A stretch of DNA of 54,791 nt from CAIOZA01 sp964464375 (GTDB lineage Bacteria; Bacteroidota; Ignavibacteria; Kapaibacteriales; UBA2268), in assembly GCA_964464375.1 (NCBI GenBank), contig CAYXFU010000024.1, forward strand, positions 1 to 54,791. The letters run 5' to 3'. The position numbers and the translations under genes are program-made. The notes beneath the pieces are model-generated. The model did not search any database and was not told the DNA's origin. It was given only the letters and a program-made list of their open reading frames with translations. This document shows positions 1 through 8,195 of this stretch, piece after piece. Within the stretch, counting starts at the first letter, position 1; every line of letters starts with the position of its first letter.

Positions 1-28
1 AAGGAAATGCAAAAAAAGATTATTGATC

Positions 29-140
29 TACAAATATTGAACTCCGATGGAGTTCTTCATTTATCAAGTAGTGATTGAATATTTGTAGAAATCAAAGCAA
101 AAAAAATAAAACCCAATCCCGTTAGGGATTGAATATTTGT
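29..140. repeat. cluster of small palindromic repeats
   Basis: Three copies of a short unit ending in GAATATTTGT or a close variant lie here: one inverted (about 29-45) and two direct (73-86 and 127-140). Two are attached to hairpins: GAACTCC/GGAGTTC at 39-55, and AATCCC/GGGATT at 115-130. This is the usual form of dispersed intergenic palindromes in FCB genomes. I see no open reading frame with coding character across it. Confidence 0.6.
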
Positions 141-284
141 GCTTTCCCATGCCACCAAATGCAATATGCGAAATAGGAGGTAATTTTTCAAAGAAACGGT
201 TTATATTTTAAATATATTTTAAATCCTTTGTCTGAACTGGAATTCTAGTGATTTTTGTGATGAAAGGCAAGATTAAATGCACTC

Positions 285-334
285 TACCACCCCGTCTCGA
301 CTACGTCGAGCCACCCCTCCTTGAAAAGGAGGGG
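285..334. repeat. REP-like palindrome (CCCCTCCTT family)
   Basis: Two hairpins in a row: CTCGA/TCGAG at 296-310, and CCCCTCCTT-gaa-AAGGAGGGG at 314-334 with a perfect 9-bp stem. The same second hairpin occurs at 4974-4994 inside a coding sequence, and a decayed relative lies near 47552. It begins 10 bases beyond the stop codon of the sorting-domain remnant at 345. Confidence 0.7.
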
Positions 335-344
335 AAAGAAATTC

Positions 345-470
345 TTACAGCTTAATGAATTTTTGTACTTTATCTCCAATACGGACGAAATACATACCAG
401 GCATCAAGCCAGAGTCATCGATTCTAACTGCCCCTCCACTATCGGTGTGGTTTTTGACCAAAGTAATTTA
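345..470 (-). pseudogene. remnant of a T9SS type A sorting domain
   Basis: Read on the minus strand, this stretch ends ...GMYFVRIGDKVQKFIKL-stop, almost the same as the end of the 489-aa T9SS protein at 4885 (GMYFIRIGDKFSKFVKL). Only about 40 codons are open. An in-frame stop lies just upstream and no start or cargo domain remains, so this is the leftover C-terminal tail of a lost secreted protein. A T9SS sorting domain would direct outer-membrane export. The upstream boundary is approximate. Confidence 0.65.
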
Positions 471-528
471 AAATATTGCCATATAAGCTTCGTTGAATAA
501 TCATTATCTAAAATGCGATGAAACAAGT

Positions 529-1071
529 ATGAGTGACACAAGTATATCAATTGTCCCAAAGATTTTGAATTATCCAAACAATAAGGACAAAGCAAAAGAA
601 ATCTTAGATTGGTTAGTTTCTTTAGATATTGTAAAACCACAACTCTCAAAATGTATATTAGGTTCTGATTACGGATACTGCATATCTGCTGGTGCCAGAA
701 ATGTAACTAATCCACTTTTTGAATTACCTTTCGATCTAAAAACTAATGGTTTGGGTATTATAACTGACAGACAAATATTTGATACAGCACAAAATGGATT
801 GGATGAGATTATTTGCCCTAATTGTTTATACGACATCTTAACAAAAGACTGGAATTTTTTTAATGAATGGATTGAAGATGAAAGCAATAACCTATCATGT
901 CCAATATGCAATATTGGACATGATGTACATAAATACAAATTTAAACCAGAATGGGGATTCAGCAATTTAGGATTTACATTTTGGAATTGGCCAGACTTTA
1001 CTCTAAGATATATAAATGATTTTAGAAATAAATTAGATTGTGACATATCAGTAATTTATCAACACATTTGA
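529..1071 (+). CDS. hypothetical protein with zinc-ribbon-like CxxC pairs
   Basis: A 180-aa soluble protein without signal peptide or membrane segment. The ATG at 529 (MSDTSISIVP) is preferred to an in-frame TTG at 493, because the upstream residues look non-homologous and low in complexity. Two cysteine pairs, CPNC (about residue 98) and CPIC (about residue 126), followed by a GHDVHKY stretch suggest a structural zinc site. The C-terminal half is rich in Trp and Phe (WGFSNLGFTFWNWPDF). From memory it resembles short proteobacterial proteins often misannotated as sugar ABC transporter ATPase; it has no Walker motif, so that name should not be used. Function unknown. It stands alone between a repeat region and a convergent thiolase gene. 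Confidence 0.7.
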   Translation: MSDTSISIVPKILNYPNNKDKAKEILDWLVSLDIVKPQLSKCILGSDYGYCISAGARNVTNPLFELPFDLKTNGLGIITDRQIFDTAQNGLDEIICPNCLYDILTKDWNFFNEWIEDESNNLSCPICNIGHDVHKYKFKPEWGFSNLGFTFWNWPDFTLRYINDFRNKLDCDISVIYQHI

Positions 1072-1072
1072 C

Positions 1073-1107
1073 AAAAAGGAGGCTATCCTTTTTACTGAAC
1101 AGCCTCT
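1073..1107 (-). terminator. Rho-independent terminator of the thiolase gene
   Basis: On the minus strand, GAGGCT (1101-1106 complement) pairs with AGCCTC (1079-1084 complement) and is followed by CTTTTT. An alternative stem, AAAAAGGA/TCCTTTTT (1073-1093), could serve the convergent plus-strand gene. Confidence 0.7.
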
Positions 1108-1129
1108 AAGTAAAAAATAATCTAATTTC

Positions 1130-2302
1130 TTACAGCATTTCGATAATCATTGCGCTGGCTTCGCCGCCACCGATGCAGAGGGTTGCGAGACCAAATTTCT
1201 TGCCTGTTCTCTTGAGGGCATAGATCAGAGTTGTGAGTACTCTTGCGCCGGAGGCTCCTATTGGATGCCCAAGAGCGACTGCACCACCATTTACGTTGAT
1301 TTTTTCGAGGGGAATGTTGCAGTCTCTCGATGCCATAATAGGGACGACAGCAAATGCTTCGTTTATTTCGAATAGATCGATATCTTCGATATTCATTCCT
1401 GCTTTGGCGCATACCTTTTTGATGGCTTCTGCGGGTGCAGTTGTGAACCATTCAGGTTCCTGAGCATGTGAGGCATGTGCTATAATCTTTGCTAATGGCT
1501 GTAAGCCTTCTCTTTGGGCGAATTCTGCTGAAGTAACAACTAAAGCAGAAGCTCCGTCATCGATTGAAGAAGCATTAGCAGCTGTTATGGCACCATCTTT
1601 TTTGAAAACGGGTTTCAATCCGCGAACCTTATCGAAATTAACTTTTTCGGGTTCTTCATCCTTTGTAACTGTGATTGTTCCTTTTCTGTCCTGGATTTCG
1701 ACAGGAGTAATTTCATTATCGAACCACCCGTTCTTCTGTGCGTCGAGGGCTCTCTGATAGCTCATGATAGCGAAATCGTCCTGCTCTTCGCGTGGGATAT
1801 TGCATTCCGATGAGCAAAGCTCTCCGGCTATTCCCATGTGCACCTGATTGTAAACGTCCCAGAGACCGTCGTTAATCATCAGGTCAACCAGTTCCCCATT
1901 ACCCATTCTGTAGCCGTTTCTAGCTTTGAAGAGAATGTAAGGAGCATTGGACATTGACTCCTGTCCGCCTGCGACGACAACTTCGGCGTCGCCTGCTTTG
2001 ATAGCTTGATCTGCTAACATGACAGATTTCAAGCCACTGCCGCAAACCTTATTAATAGTTGTACAGGGAACTGCTTTGGGCATGCCGGCATAAATAGATG
2101 CCTGACGGGCTGGTGCCTGACCAACTCCGCCCTGAAGGACATTCCCCATAATAACTTCGCTGATTGAATCTAATTTAACACCTGAACGGCGAACGGCTTC
2201 TTTAATAACTATAGAGCCTAGCTGTGGTGCTGATAACGACGACAATGATCCTCCAAAAGCTCCAATAGGAGTGCGTACTGCTGATAGAATGACAGTGTTC
2301 AT
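1130..2302 (-). CDS. acetyl-CoA C-acetyltransferase (thiolase)
   Basis: 390 aa, full length for the thiolase family. It condenses two acetyl-CoA to acetoacetyl-CoA, or cleaves 3-ketoacyl-CoA in the reverse direction, in the cytoplasm. The nucleophilic cysteine is Cys87 in NKVCGSGLK. The C-terminal catalytic His346 lies in GHPIGASG, and the second catalytic cysteine is Cys376 in CIGGGEA. NEAFA is also present. The gene is single, with its own terminator, and diverges from the receptor gene at 2456. No other beta-oxidation or polyhydroxyalkanoate gene is adjacent, so biosynthetic (AtoB/Thl-like) and degradative roles cannot be separated here. Confident at family level. Confidence 0.95.
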   Translation of the reverse strand: MNTVILSAVRTPIGAFGGSLSSLSAPQLGSIVIKEAVRRSGVKLDSISEVIMGNVLQGGVGQAPARQASIYAGMPKAVPCTTINKVCGSGLKSVMLADQAIKAGDAEVVVAGGQESMSNAPYILFKARNGYRMGNGELVDLMINDGLWDVYNQVHMGIAGELCSSECNIPREEQDDFAIMSYQRALDAQKNGWFDNEITPVEIQDRKGTITVTKDEEPEKVNFDKVRGLKPVFKKDGAITAANASSIDDGASALVVTSAEFAQREGLQPLAKIIAHASHAQEPEWFTTAPAEAIKKVCAKAGMNIEDIDLFEINEAFAVVPIMASRDCNIPLEKINVNGGAVALGHPIGASGARVLTTLIYALKRTGKKFGLATLCIGGGEASAMIIEML

Positions 2303-2455
2303 AATTTTAACCTTTCGAAATAAATATAATTAATGAAGTCTTATGCGGTTTCGAATTTGCAAATAAAAACAATATCGGATGAAAAACAAATAATATTTTT
2401 TCCAATACGTTTTTTTCTGATTTGATTAACGAATTTCCAGACGAATAGAGATTTT

Positions 2456-4879
2456 ATGTTTTTTAGATTTAATATTGAAAAGCGATTAGTTTTAGTTTTA
2501 CTATTAGTTATTTTTCCTGCATTACTATTTTCTGCAAATTCCGGATCTGTATCCGGAACTATTCTTGACAAAGAACGACAAAAGCTGGCGGGAGCTATAG
2601 TATCAATAATGAAGGCAAACACCGGGAAAGTACTCAAAGGCGAAATCACGAACAATAAAGGTGAATTCCATTTAGATGATTTAGCAGAAGGAAACTATAC
2701 ACTCAAAGTAACCTACATCGGATATAAGAACAAATTAGTTACTCCACTTGTAATAGATTCAAAAAAGTATCAATTATCAATAGGGGATATTTTACTTGAT
2801 GCAGCTTCAGTTACAACAAATGAAGTTGAAGTTACTGCACGTAAGCAAGCTGTCCAATCTGACATTGATAAAATTGTTCTCAATGTTGAATCAAACTTAT
2901 CTGTAGCCGGAGGTTCTGCATTGGATGTACTTCAGACAGCACCATCGGTGAATGTGGACATAGAAGGCAATGTAAGCATTCGCGGAAATTCAAATATTAA
3001 GATTCTGATTGACGGCAGACCATCGGGGATCGATGCATCAAATCTGCTCGAAATGATACCGGCATCATCGATCGAAAGTATTGAAATTATTACAAATCCT
3101 TCAGCTAAATATGAGGCTGAGGGAACTTCCGGAATTCTTAATATTATATTAAAGAAAAAGAAGAATGATGGTTTCAATGGATTAGTATCAGCGAATGCAG
3201 GCACAGGAGATAAATTCAACGTATCTGTAAATTTGAATTATAGATTTGGCGATTTCAATGTTTATGCGAATTACGACAACCGTTTCTTTGCGATGAAGGG
3301 TTATGGCTGGTCGGACCAGACAATTCTTACTGAACAGACTTCAAATTCTATTTATCAGAATTATGATTTTTGGAGAAGGGGTTATTCACACAACAATAAG
3401 ATAGGTATTGAATATACCATCAACGAATTCAATACAATTTCTGCATTTGCATCTTATAACTTCGGGATGAGATACGGTCGCGATACGACAATGTTCTTTA
3501 ATCAAAATGTTGACGGATCGAACAGAACTGCAAATCAGTCAAGTGTGAACGCTGATAGTTATCCTTATAAAAATATTGATTTAACAATGTCATACAGACA
3601 TAACTTTGGTGAGAAACAGCACGATTTGACAGCAGATTTTACAATGAACTCCAGCGTTAGAGATGCTCCACAGGATTACGTGAGAAGATACTTCAATCCT
3701 TATTCAGAGGTATTTCAGAAGTCAGCCGAAGTGGGCAATAATAAAACTTACACGTTTCAATCTGATTATGGAAACCCTATCTCGAAAGATGGCAGATTTG
3801 AATCGGGTATAAGATACTCACTGAAGAATTATGATCAGGATTATAAATTCAATGTGATGGATAATGTAACTAATATTTATACACTAGATACTAAGGTAAG
3901 CAACCATTTTGTATATAAGGAAAACGTAGGTGCTTTCTATCTGAATTATGTCGATAAATTTGATGCTCTTAAATATCAAGTTGGTTTGAGAAGTGAATAC
4001 ACATGGGTAGAAGGAAATCAGCAGACAACTGGTGAGAATTTCACAAATTCATACATAGGATTTTTCCCAAGTGCTTTTCTGAAATATGATTTCAATACTG
4101 TAAACTCGGTAAAGCTGAACTATAGCCGTAGAATTAACAGACCTTGGGTCAGACAACTTAACCCGTTTATTGACAGCGAAGACCCTCTCAATCTTGAAGT
4201 CGGTAATCCAAAACTTAAACCGGAGTTCATGAATTCTTTTGAGCTTGGAAACATGCTCAATTACGAAACTTCAGCAATTTATTCAACTATCTTCTACCGT
4301 CTGAATGAACAGGTTATGACTGAAGTAAGAACACCCATTGACAGCATAAGAACCCTCTCTCGTGAAGAGAACCTGCTAAGGGGCACAACTTACGGCGCAG
4401 AGCTTATGTGGTCGCAGGACATTGTTAAAGGCTGGAAGTTTGACATAAGCGGATCGTACTATAACAATTCATTCAAGGGAACTGCGAACAATCAGACTTT
4501 ATCCAACTCATCGAATAGCTGGAATACCAAATTTACATCTTACATTAATCTCTTCGGTATGCTGGACTTTCAATTCTCGGTATATTACTATGCGCCTGAA
4601 ATTGAGGCTCAAGAGCAACAGAAAGCAAACTACTGGTCGGATATGGGCTTGAAATATATTACAATGGATGGCAACCTGACATTCAATGCCAGACTCAGTG
4701 ATGCTTTTGCGACTATGAGACATTCGAACACAACAATGGGCAATGGATTCTACGGTGAATCATACAGGATGAGAGCCTCCAGAGTGCTATATATCGGTTT
4801 CAGTTATAAATTCAATGACTACAAACGCCAGAACCAGAAGCGTCTGGACGACAGCCGTGGCAGCGAAGACTTCGAATAA
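2456..4879 (+). CDS. TonB-receptor-like outer membrane beta-barrel protein
   Basis: 807 aa. A signal-peptide-like hydrophobic start (residues 8-27) is followed by a carboxypeptidase-regulatory-like beta-sandwich (about 30-110, GTILDKERQKLAGAIV...), a plug domain (about 135-230, ALDVLQTAPSVNVD...) and a C-terminal barrel of the OMP_b-brl_3 type (about 430-800). This architecture is typical of FCB receptors for peptides, metal chelates or glycans. No SusD partner, TonB or regulator is nearby, so the substrate is unknown. Its stop lies 5 bp from the stop of the convergent T9SS gene. The start is the first ATG before the hydrophobic stretch; no strong ribosome site is visible. Confidence 0.9.
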   Translation: MFFRFNIEKRLVLVLLLVIFPALLFSANSGSVSGTILDKERQKLAGAIVSIMKANTGKVLKGEITNNKGEFHLDDLAEGNYTLKVTYIGYKNKLVTPLVIDSKKYQLSIGDILLDAASVTTNEVEVTARKQAVQSDIDKIVLNVESNLSVAGGSALDVLQTAPSVNVDIEGNVSIRGNSNIKILIDGRPSGIDASNLLEMIPASSIESIEIITNPSAKYEAEGTSGILNIILKKKKNDGFNGLVSANAGTGDKFNVSVNLNYRFGDFNVYANYDNRFFAMKGYGWSDQTILTEQTSNSIYQNYDFWRRGYSHNNKIGIEYTINEFNTISAFASYNFGMRYGRDTTMFFNQNVDGSNRTANQSSVNADSYPYKNIDLTMSYRHNFGEKQHDLTADFTMNSSVRDAPQDYVRRYFNPYSEVFQKSAEVGNNKTYTFQSDYGNPISKDGRFESGIRYSLKNYDQDYKFNVMDNVTNIYTLDTKVSNHFVYKENVGAFYLNYVDKFDALKYQVGLRSEYTWVEGNQQTTGENFTNSYIGFFPSAFLKYDFNTVNSVKLNYSRRINRPWVRQLNPFIDSEDPLNLEVGNPKLKPEFMNSFELGNMLNYETSAIYSTIFYRLNEQVMTEVRTPIDSIRTLSREENLLRGTTYGAELMWSQDIVKGWKFDISGSYYNNSFKGTANNQTLSNSSNSWNTKFTSYINLFGMLDFQFSVYYYAPEIEAQEQQKANYWSDMGLKYITMDGNLTFNARLSDAFATMRHSNTTMGNGFYGESYRMRASRVLYIGFSYKFNDYKRQNQKRLDDSRGSEDFE

Positions 4880-4884
4880 GGATG

Positions 4885-6354
4885 TTATAGTTTCACAAAT
4901 TTGCTGAATTTATCCCCAATTCGAATAAAATACATACCAGGAGCCAAGCTCGAGACATCAATGCTTACTTTTTCCCCTCCTTTCCAAGGAGGGGTGTCAC
5001 GAAGTGACGGGGTGGTCTGTATTTCTCCAAGTACATTATAGATCTTCACGTCGCTTTGTAAGGGCGAACGGCCGTTCGCCCCTACGGAGATTTCAATGAA
5101 ATCCGTTGCAGGATTGGGAGAGACAAATGAGGCGTTTGTTAATAATTTCTCATTTTTTATATCAGTTTTATTATCTTCAAGTTTGGCAACATATAAGGAA
5201 TCACCAGTTCTACCAGTAATAAAAATCTCTGAATTTTCTGAACAGGCAGCTGATAAGATTTTATTATATTTATTAGAAATATTTCCCCATGTTTTTCCCC
5301 ATATATAGATTCCATTCTTATCAAATTTTCTGAGTTTGAATAAAAACTTATCATCAATAGTTTTACTTCCGAAACAAAATATTTCATCATTCTTTGAAAT
5401 AATGAAATTAAAACAAATATCAGATGATTCGTCACCAAAAGTTTTTTCAAAAATTATCTTACCATTTTCATCCAATTTTCTTAATATATTTTTTTCTCTT
5501 GTTGTATCTATTGAATTGGCAATTCTACTGATGATAATTATACTCCCATCGCTCATTGAACCGATACCTTTAGGAGATTCTTTATTATTTTTATAGGAGT
5601 AGTATTTTTTGAAATTCTTTTTATAACCAGAGTCTAAAGAGATTAGAAAAAGGGATCCTGAATTAGGTAATAAATCTTGTGGGCTTACATCAATGCCACA
5701 CAAATATATTTTATTATTTACTTTTGATTGAATTGTACTCTTAGGGTAAATAAATATGTCTTTTTTACTACTAGTATCAATTCGATATTGGTTGATAAAA
5801 TTTACGTTACTATCAAATACCAATAAATCTAAAGTGTCCTGCTTTCTGACATGAGTTGTTACTAACAGATTATAATCCTTATTAAGATAGATTGAGCTAG
5901 TTTGTAACTTAGGTAATAGTTTGTAAACACTATTATTTGTATCAGAATAGAACTCAAACAAATATTTGCCATCCGAATTATATCTTTTTAAAAAAGGCGA
6001 AAAATTCGAAACATATTCTGAGTACCAGTATAGTACATAATAGCCAATAAAATTAATATCACCATTTTTATCTATAGATAAAATTGAAGGGTAGAGAGGA
6101 TTTTTCTTAGATATAAGACTATACCAATTCAATTTGCCAGCAGAATCTAAAGACAGAACAGCAGAAGAAGAATAGCCCATTATATTTGAACTAATGCCAG
6201 CACTAATAAATAATTTGTTACCAGAATTAACAATGTAATTGCCTGATAAATTATTTAGAGTGTCAAATAAAAATGATTTTTCCCATACTATATTCTGAGA
6301 AAGTGAAATAGAAGTCAAAAAAATGAAAATAATTATATGTATAATATAATACAT
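4885..6354 (-). CDS. T9SS-secreted beta-propeller-like protein with in-frame repeat insertions
   Basis: 489 aa. The N-terminus is a hydrophobic signal peptide (about 1-19). The body has recurrent blocks such as LRKLDENGKIIFEKTFGDESSD and LRKFDKNGIYIWGKTWGNIS, typical of delta-60/SBBP-like propellers seen in FCB secreted proteins. The last ~75 residues are a T9SS type A sorting domain (VSPNPATDFIEISV ... GMYFIRIGDKFSKFVKL), so export through the outer membrane is expected. Unusually, the sorting domain contains two stretches encoded by intergenic-type palindromic DNA: GANGRSPLQ near residue 425 and TPSLRDTPPWKGGEK near 445-458. No enzymatic motif was seen. Confidence 0.85.
   Translation of the reverse strand: MYYIIHIIIFIFLTSISLSQNIVWEKSFLFDTLNNLSGNYIVNSGNKLFISAGISSNIMGYSSSAVLSLDSAGKLNWYSLISKKNPLYPSILSIDKNGDINFIGYYVLYWYSEYVSNFSPFLKRYNSDGKYLFEFYSDTNNSVYKLLPKLQTSSIYLNKDYNLLVTTHVRKQDTLDLLVFDSNVNFINQYRIDTSSKKDIFIYPKSTIQSKVNNKIYLCGIDVSPQDLLPNSGSLFLISLDSGYKKNFKKYYSYKNNKESPKGIGSMSDGSIIIISRIANSIDTTREKNILRKLDENGKIIFEKTFGDESSDICFNFIISKNDEIFCFGSKTIDDKFLFKLRKFDKNGIYIWGKTWGNISNKYNKILSAACSENSEIFITGRTGDSLYVAKLEDNKTDIKNEKLLTNASFVSPNPATDFIEISVGANGRSPLQSDVKIYNVLGEIQTTPSLRDTPPWKGGEKVSIDVSSLAPGMYFIRIGDKFSKFVKL
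4970..5018. repeat. REP-like palindrome inside a coding sequence
   Basis: CCCCTCCTT-tcc-AAGGAGGGG (4974-4994) plus GTCAC-gaa-GTGAC (4996-5008), followed by GGGGTGG. It matches the intergenic repeat at 285-334 in layout and in the 9-bp main stem. On the minus strand it is read in frame as TTPSLRDTPPWKGGEK within the T9SS sorting domain. Confidence 0.8.
5062..5081. repeat. 20-bp perfect palindrome inside a coding sequence
   Basis: GGGCGAACGG joined to its exact reverse complement CCGTTCGCCC, with flanking bases that extend the symmetry towards CTTAC/GTAGG. This palindrome is a widespread intergenic repeat type in bacteria. Here it is translated in frame on the minus strand as GANGRSPLQ in the sorting domain of the 489-aa protein. 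Confidence 0.8.
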
Positions 6355-6376
6355 AAGTACCTCCTGAAATAAATAA

Positions 6377-6413
6377 AACTCAGAATTGTAAAAAAATATT
6401 GCAATTCTGAGTT
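6377..6413 (-). terminator. Rho-independent terminator
   Basis: AACTCAGAATTG (6377-6388) and its perfect complement CAATTCTGAGTT (6402-6413) form a 12-bp stem. On the minus strand it is followed by TTTATTTATTT, so it terminates the gene at 6423-7010. It also sits just upstream of the start of the 489-aa gene, separating the two transcripts. Confidence 0.75.
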
Positions 6414-6422
6414 AAGAAACAT

Positions 6423-7010
6423 TTACAGTTTTATTAAAGGATATATCATTTCTGATTCTCCAAAATTTAAATCAAAAATTCTTAGATAATATATGCCATT
6501 TAATAAATTCTTGAATGAAAGATTTAAGTCATAAGAACTTGAAGTAATATTTATTAACAAGCTATTAACAACTACATTACCCATTGAATCATAAATTCTG
6601 ATATTTAAATTTTGGTCTTTGTGATTAAAAAGTGATATTGTAATATTGTCTAAAAAAGGATTTGGATATACTAATATATTATTTGAAAGATTTAATTTAT
6701 AGCTATTGTTCTCAATTTCTTTTTTTGTCATTTCCACCCAATGCTGTCCTTTATCAAAAGAAATGAAATATTTCCCATTTAATCTTCTTTCAACAATTTT
6801 TTGGAAATCCATATTATTTCTTAGGTTAAAGCATTCCCATGTTTTTCCATGGTTAGTTGATTGATAAATTTTACCATCTAATCTTTTTTCTTTAATCAGC
6901 TTGCCAAAATCATTATGATTTTGTATTTCATTGCAAAGTATATTGTTTGCTGAAATACTAATTAACATAATAAATATTGATAATAAGCAGTGTCTAAATT
7001 TATTTTTCAT
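6423..7010 (-). CDS. small T9SS-secreted protein with two Asp-box-like repeats
   Basis: 195 aa. Signal peptide about 1-26 (KNKFRHCLLSIFIMLISI...). The mature N-terminal part has two similar units, GKIYQSTNHGKTWE and GKYFISFDKGQHWVE, which fit the BNR/Asp-box pattern (S-x-D/N-x-G-x-x-W) but are too few for a full propeller. The C-terminal ~80 residues are a T9SS type A sorting domain (VYPNPFLDNITI ... NGIYYLRIFDLNFGESEMIYPLIKL). It has its own terminator and reads towards the 489-aa gene on the same strand. It may be a degraded or minimal version of a longer Asp-box protein; the function is unknown. Confidence 0.75.
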   Translation of the reverse strand: MKNKFRHCLLSIFIMLISISANNILCNEIQNHNDFGKLIKEKRLDGKIYQSTNHGKTWECFNLRNNMDFQKIVERRLNGKYFISFDKGQHWVEMTKKEIENNSYKLNLSNNILVYPNPFLDNITISLFNHKDQNLNIRIYDSMGNVVVNSLLINITSSSYDLNLSFKNLLNGIYYLRIFDLNFGESEMIYPLIKL

Positions 7011-7531
7011 TTTATATTCCTTAATGTTATTTTTTTAATCATCTTCACAAGAATCTTCACAATAAGTAGTTTCCTTGCTTCTTTTTTATGCCCCAATTGT
7101 AACAATTCTGAACATTTTTTTACCGATATTGTGATTTTAACTTAATTCAAATTAATTGCGTTTCGAATTATTATTTCAATATATCAAACTTAAGTAAATT
7201 AGAAATTGATTCCTATCAAATTATTACAAACAAATTACTAACTCTTTTAAAACAACAAATAAATAAACAATTGTTATCCGTCTGCACAATAGGTGTATTA
7301 TTTAATATGTTTGATGTATATTATGAGTATATAATACTTTATTGGCATATAGATTTCAATCAATCCTGTAATCTTAAATCAGCCTATTCCAGTCTTAAAA
7401 AACAACTTAACTCATCTCTTTAGATCGGCTGCTATTTCCTCCTAAAGCCCTGTGGAAAAATAATATTTTTGTTATTGTGAAAATAGAGTAAATTTGTAAG
7501 TTATTTTTTAATAGAATCGGAAATTGATTTT
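7011..7531. other. intergenic region, divergent promoters expected
   Basis: AT-rich, with no open frame of coding character on either strand. It separates the divergent T9SS gene at 6423 and the MBL gene at 7532, so it should hold promoters for both. Only the plus-strand one is recognisable. Confidence 0.5.
7468..7496 (+). promoter_or_regulatory. FCB-type promoter upstream of the MBL gene
   Basis: TAAATTTG (7489-7496) fits the Bacteroidota -7 consensus TAnnTTTG exactly. TTTG at 7468-7471 lies 17 bp upstream as a possible -33 box; the spacer is slightly short of the usual ~19-21. The start codon follows 35 bp downstream. Confidence 0.5.
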
Positions 7532-8167
7532 ATGAGAATACTACCGGTTGAAGCCGGACCAGTTTCTACGATTGGTTATTTAGTCTTCGACGAAGCTTCT
7601 AAAGAGGGAGTCATAATCGACACACCTCTGGAAAGTACTAACTACTTCACCGGTGAAATAGCCTCGCTGGGCATTAATCTTAAGCATATCTTACTAACTC
7701 ATTCACACTGGGATCACACAGCAGACGCTCCCGAACTAAAACGCAAAACAAATGGAACAATATTAATCCATGAAAATGATGAATACAGAGTGAAAGCTCC
7801 GAATGAAAATACTATTTGGGAGCTACCATTTAAACTCGAAGCATTTTCAGCCGATAAACATTTATCGGATGGCACAATTATCAATATCGGAAAATACGAA
7901 TTAGAAACATTGTTTACACCGGGACATACTGAGGGGGGAGTTAGTTTTGTCTGTCATTCAGAAAAAGTTGTATTCACAGGAGATACAATATTTAATATGA
8001 GTGTAGGAAGAGTGGATCTTCCTGGAGGCAATTTTGATCAATTGTTAGAATCAATAAAGGTTAAGCTAATGACACTATCCGACGATTATTTGATATATTG
8101 CGGTCATGGAGACCCAACGACGGTAGGATTTGAAAAAAGTAGCAACCCATTTTTAAATGAGTACTAG
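7532..8167 (+). CDS. MBL-fold metallo-hydrolase (glyoxalase II-like)
   Basis: 211 aa, a cytoplasmic single-domain metallo-beta-lactamase fold. The metal-binding motif is HSHWDH, with further ligands in TPGHTEGG, FTGDTIF and YCGHGDPT. The layout matches the short glyoxalase II-like/YcbL-type hydrolases that cleave thioesters such as S-lactoylglutathione or similar. The exact substrate cannot be told, and glutathione use is doubtful in this lineage. It follows an FCB-type promoter and appears to lead an operon with lptE and a glycosyltransferase. Confidence 0.9.
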   Translation: MRILPVEAGPVSTIGYLVFDEASKEGVIIDTPLESTNYFTGEIASLGINLKHILLTHSHWDHTADAPELKRKTNGTILIHENDEYRVKAPNENTIWELPFKLEAFSADKHLSDGTIINIGKYELETLFTPGHTEGGVSFVCHSEKVVFTGDTIFNMSVGRVDLPGGNFDQLLESIKVKLMTLSDDYLIYCGHGDPTTVGFEKSSNPFLNEY

Positions 8168-8195
8168 AGCCAATATGAATAAACGACATGGAATA

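Noticed and set aside
29..140. Possible CRISPR array
   Set aside because: Only three short units in mixed orientation with hairpins of different sequence, no regular spacers and no cas genes.
404..649. 81-codon minus-strand open frame
   Set aside because: It is in a different frame from the sorting-domain remnant and antisense to the 5' part of the gene at 529; composition is not protein-like.
1122..1451. 109-codon frame overlapping the thiolase on the same strand
   Set aside because: Out-of-frame shadow of the thiolase, rich in Arg and Ser with no homology features.
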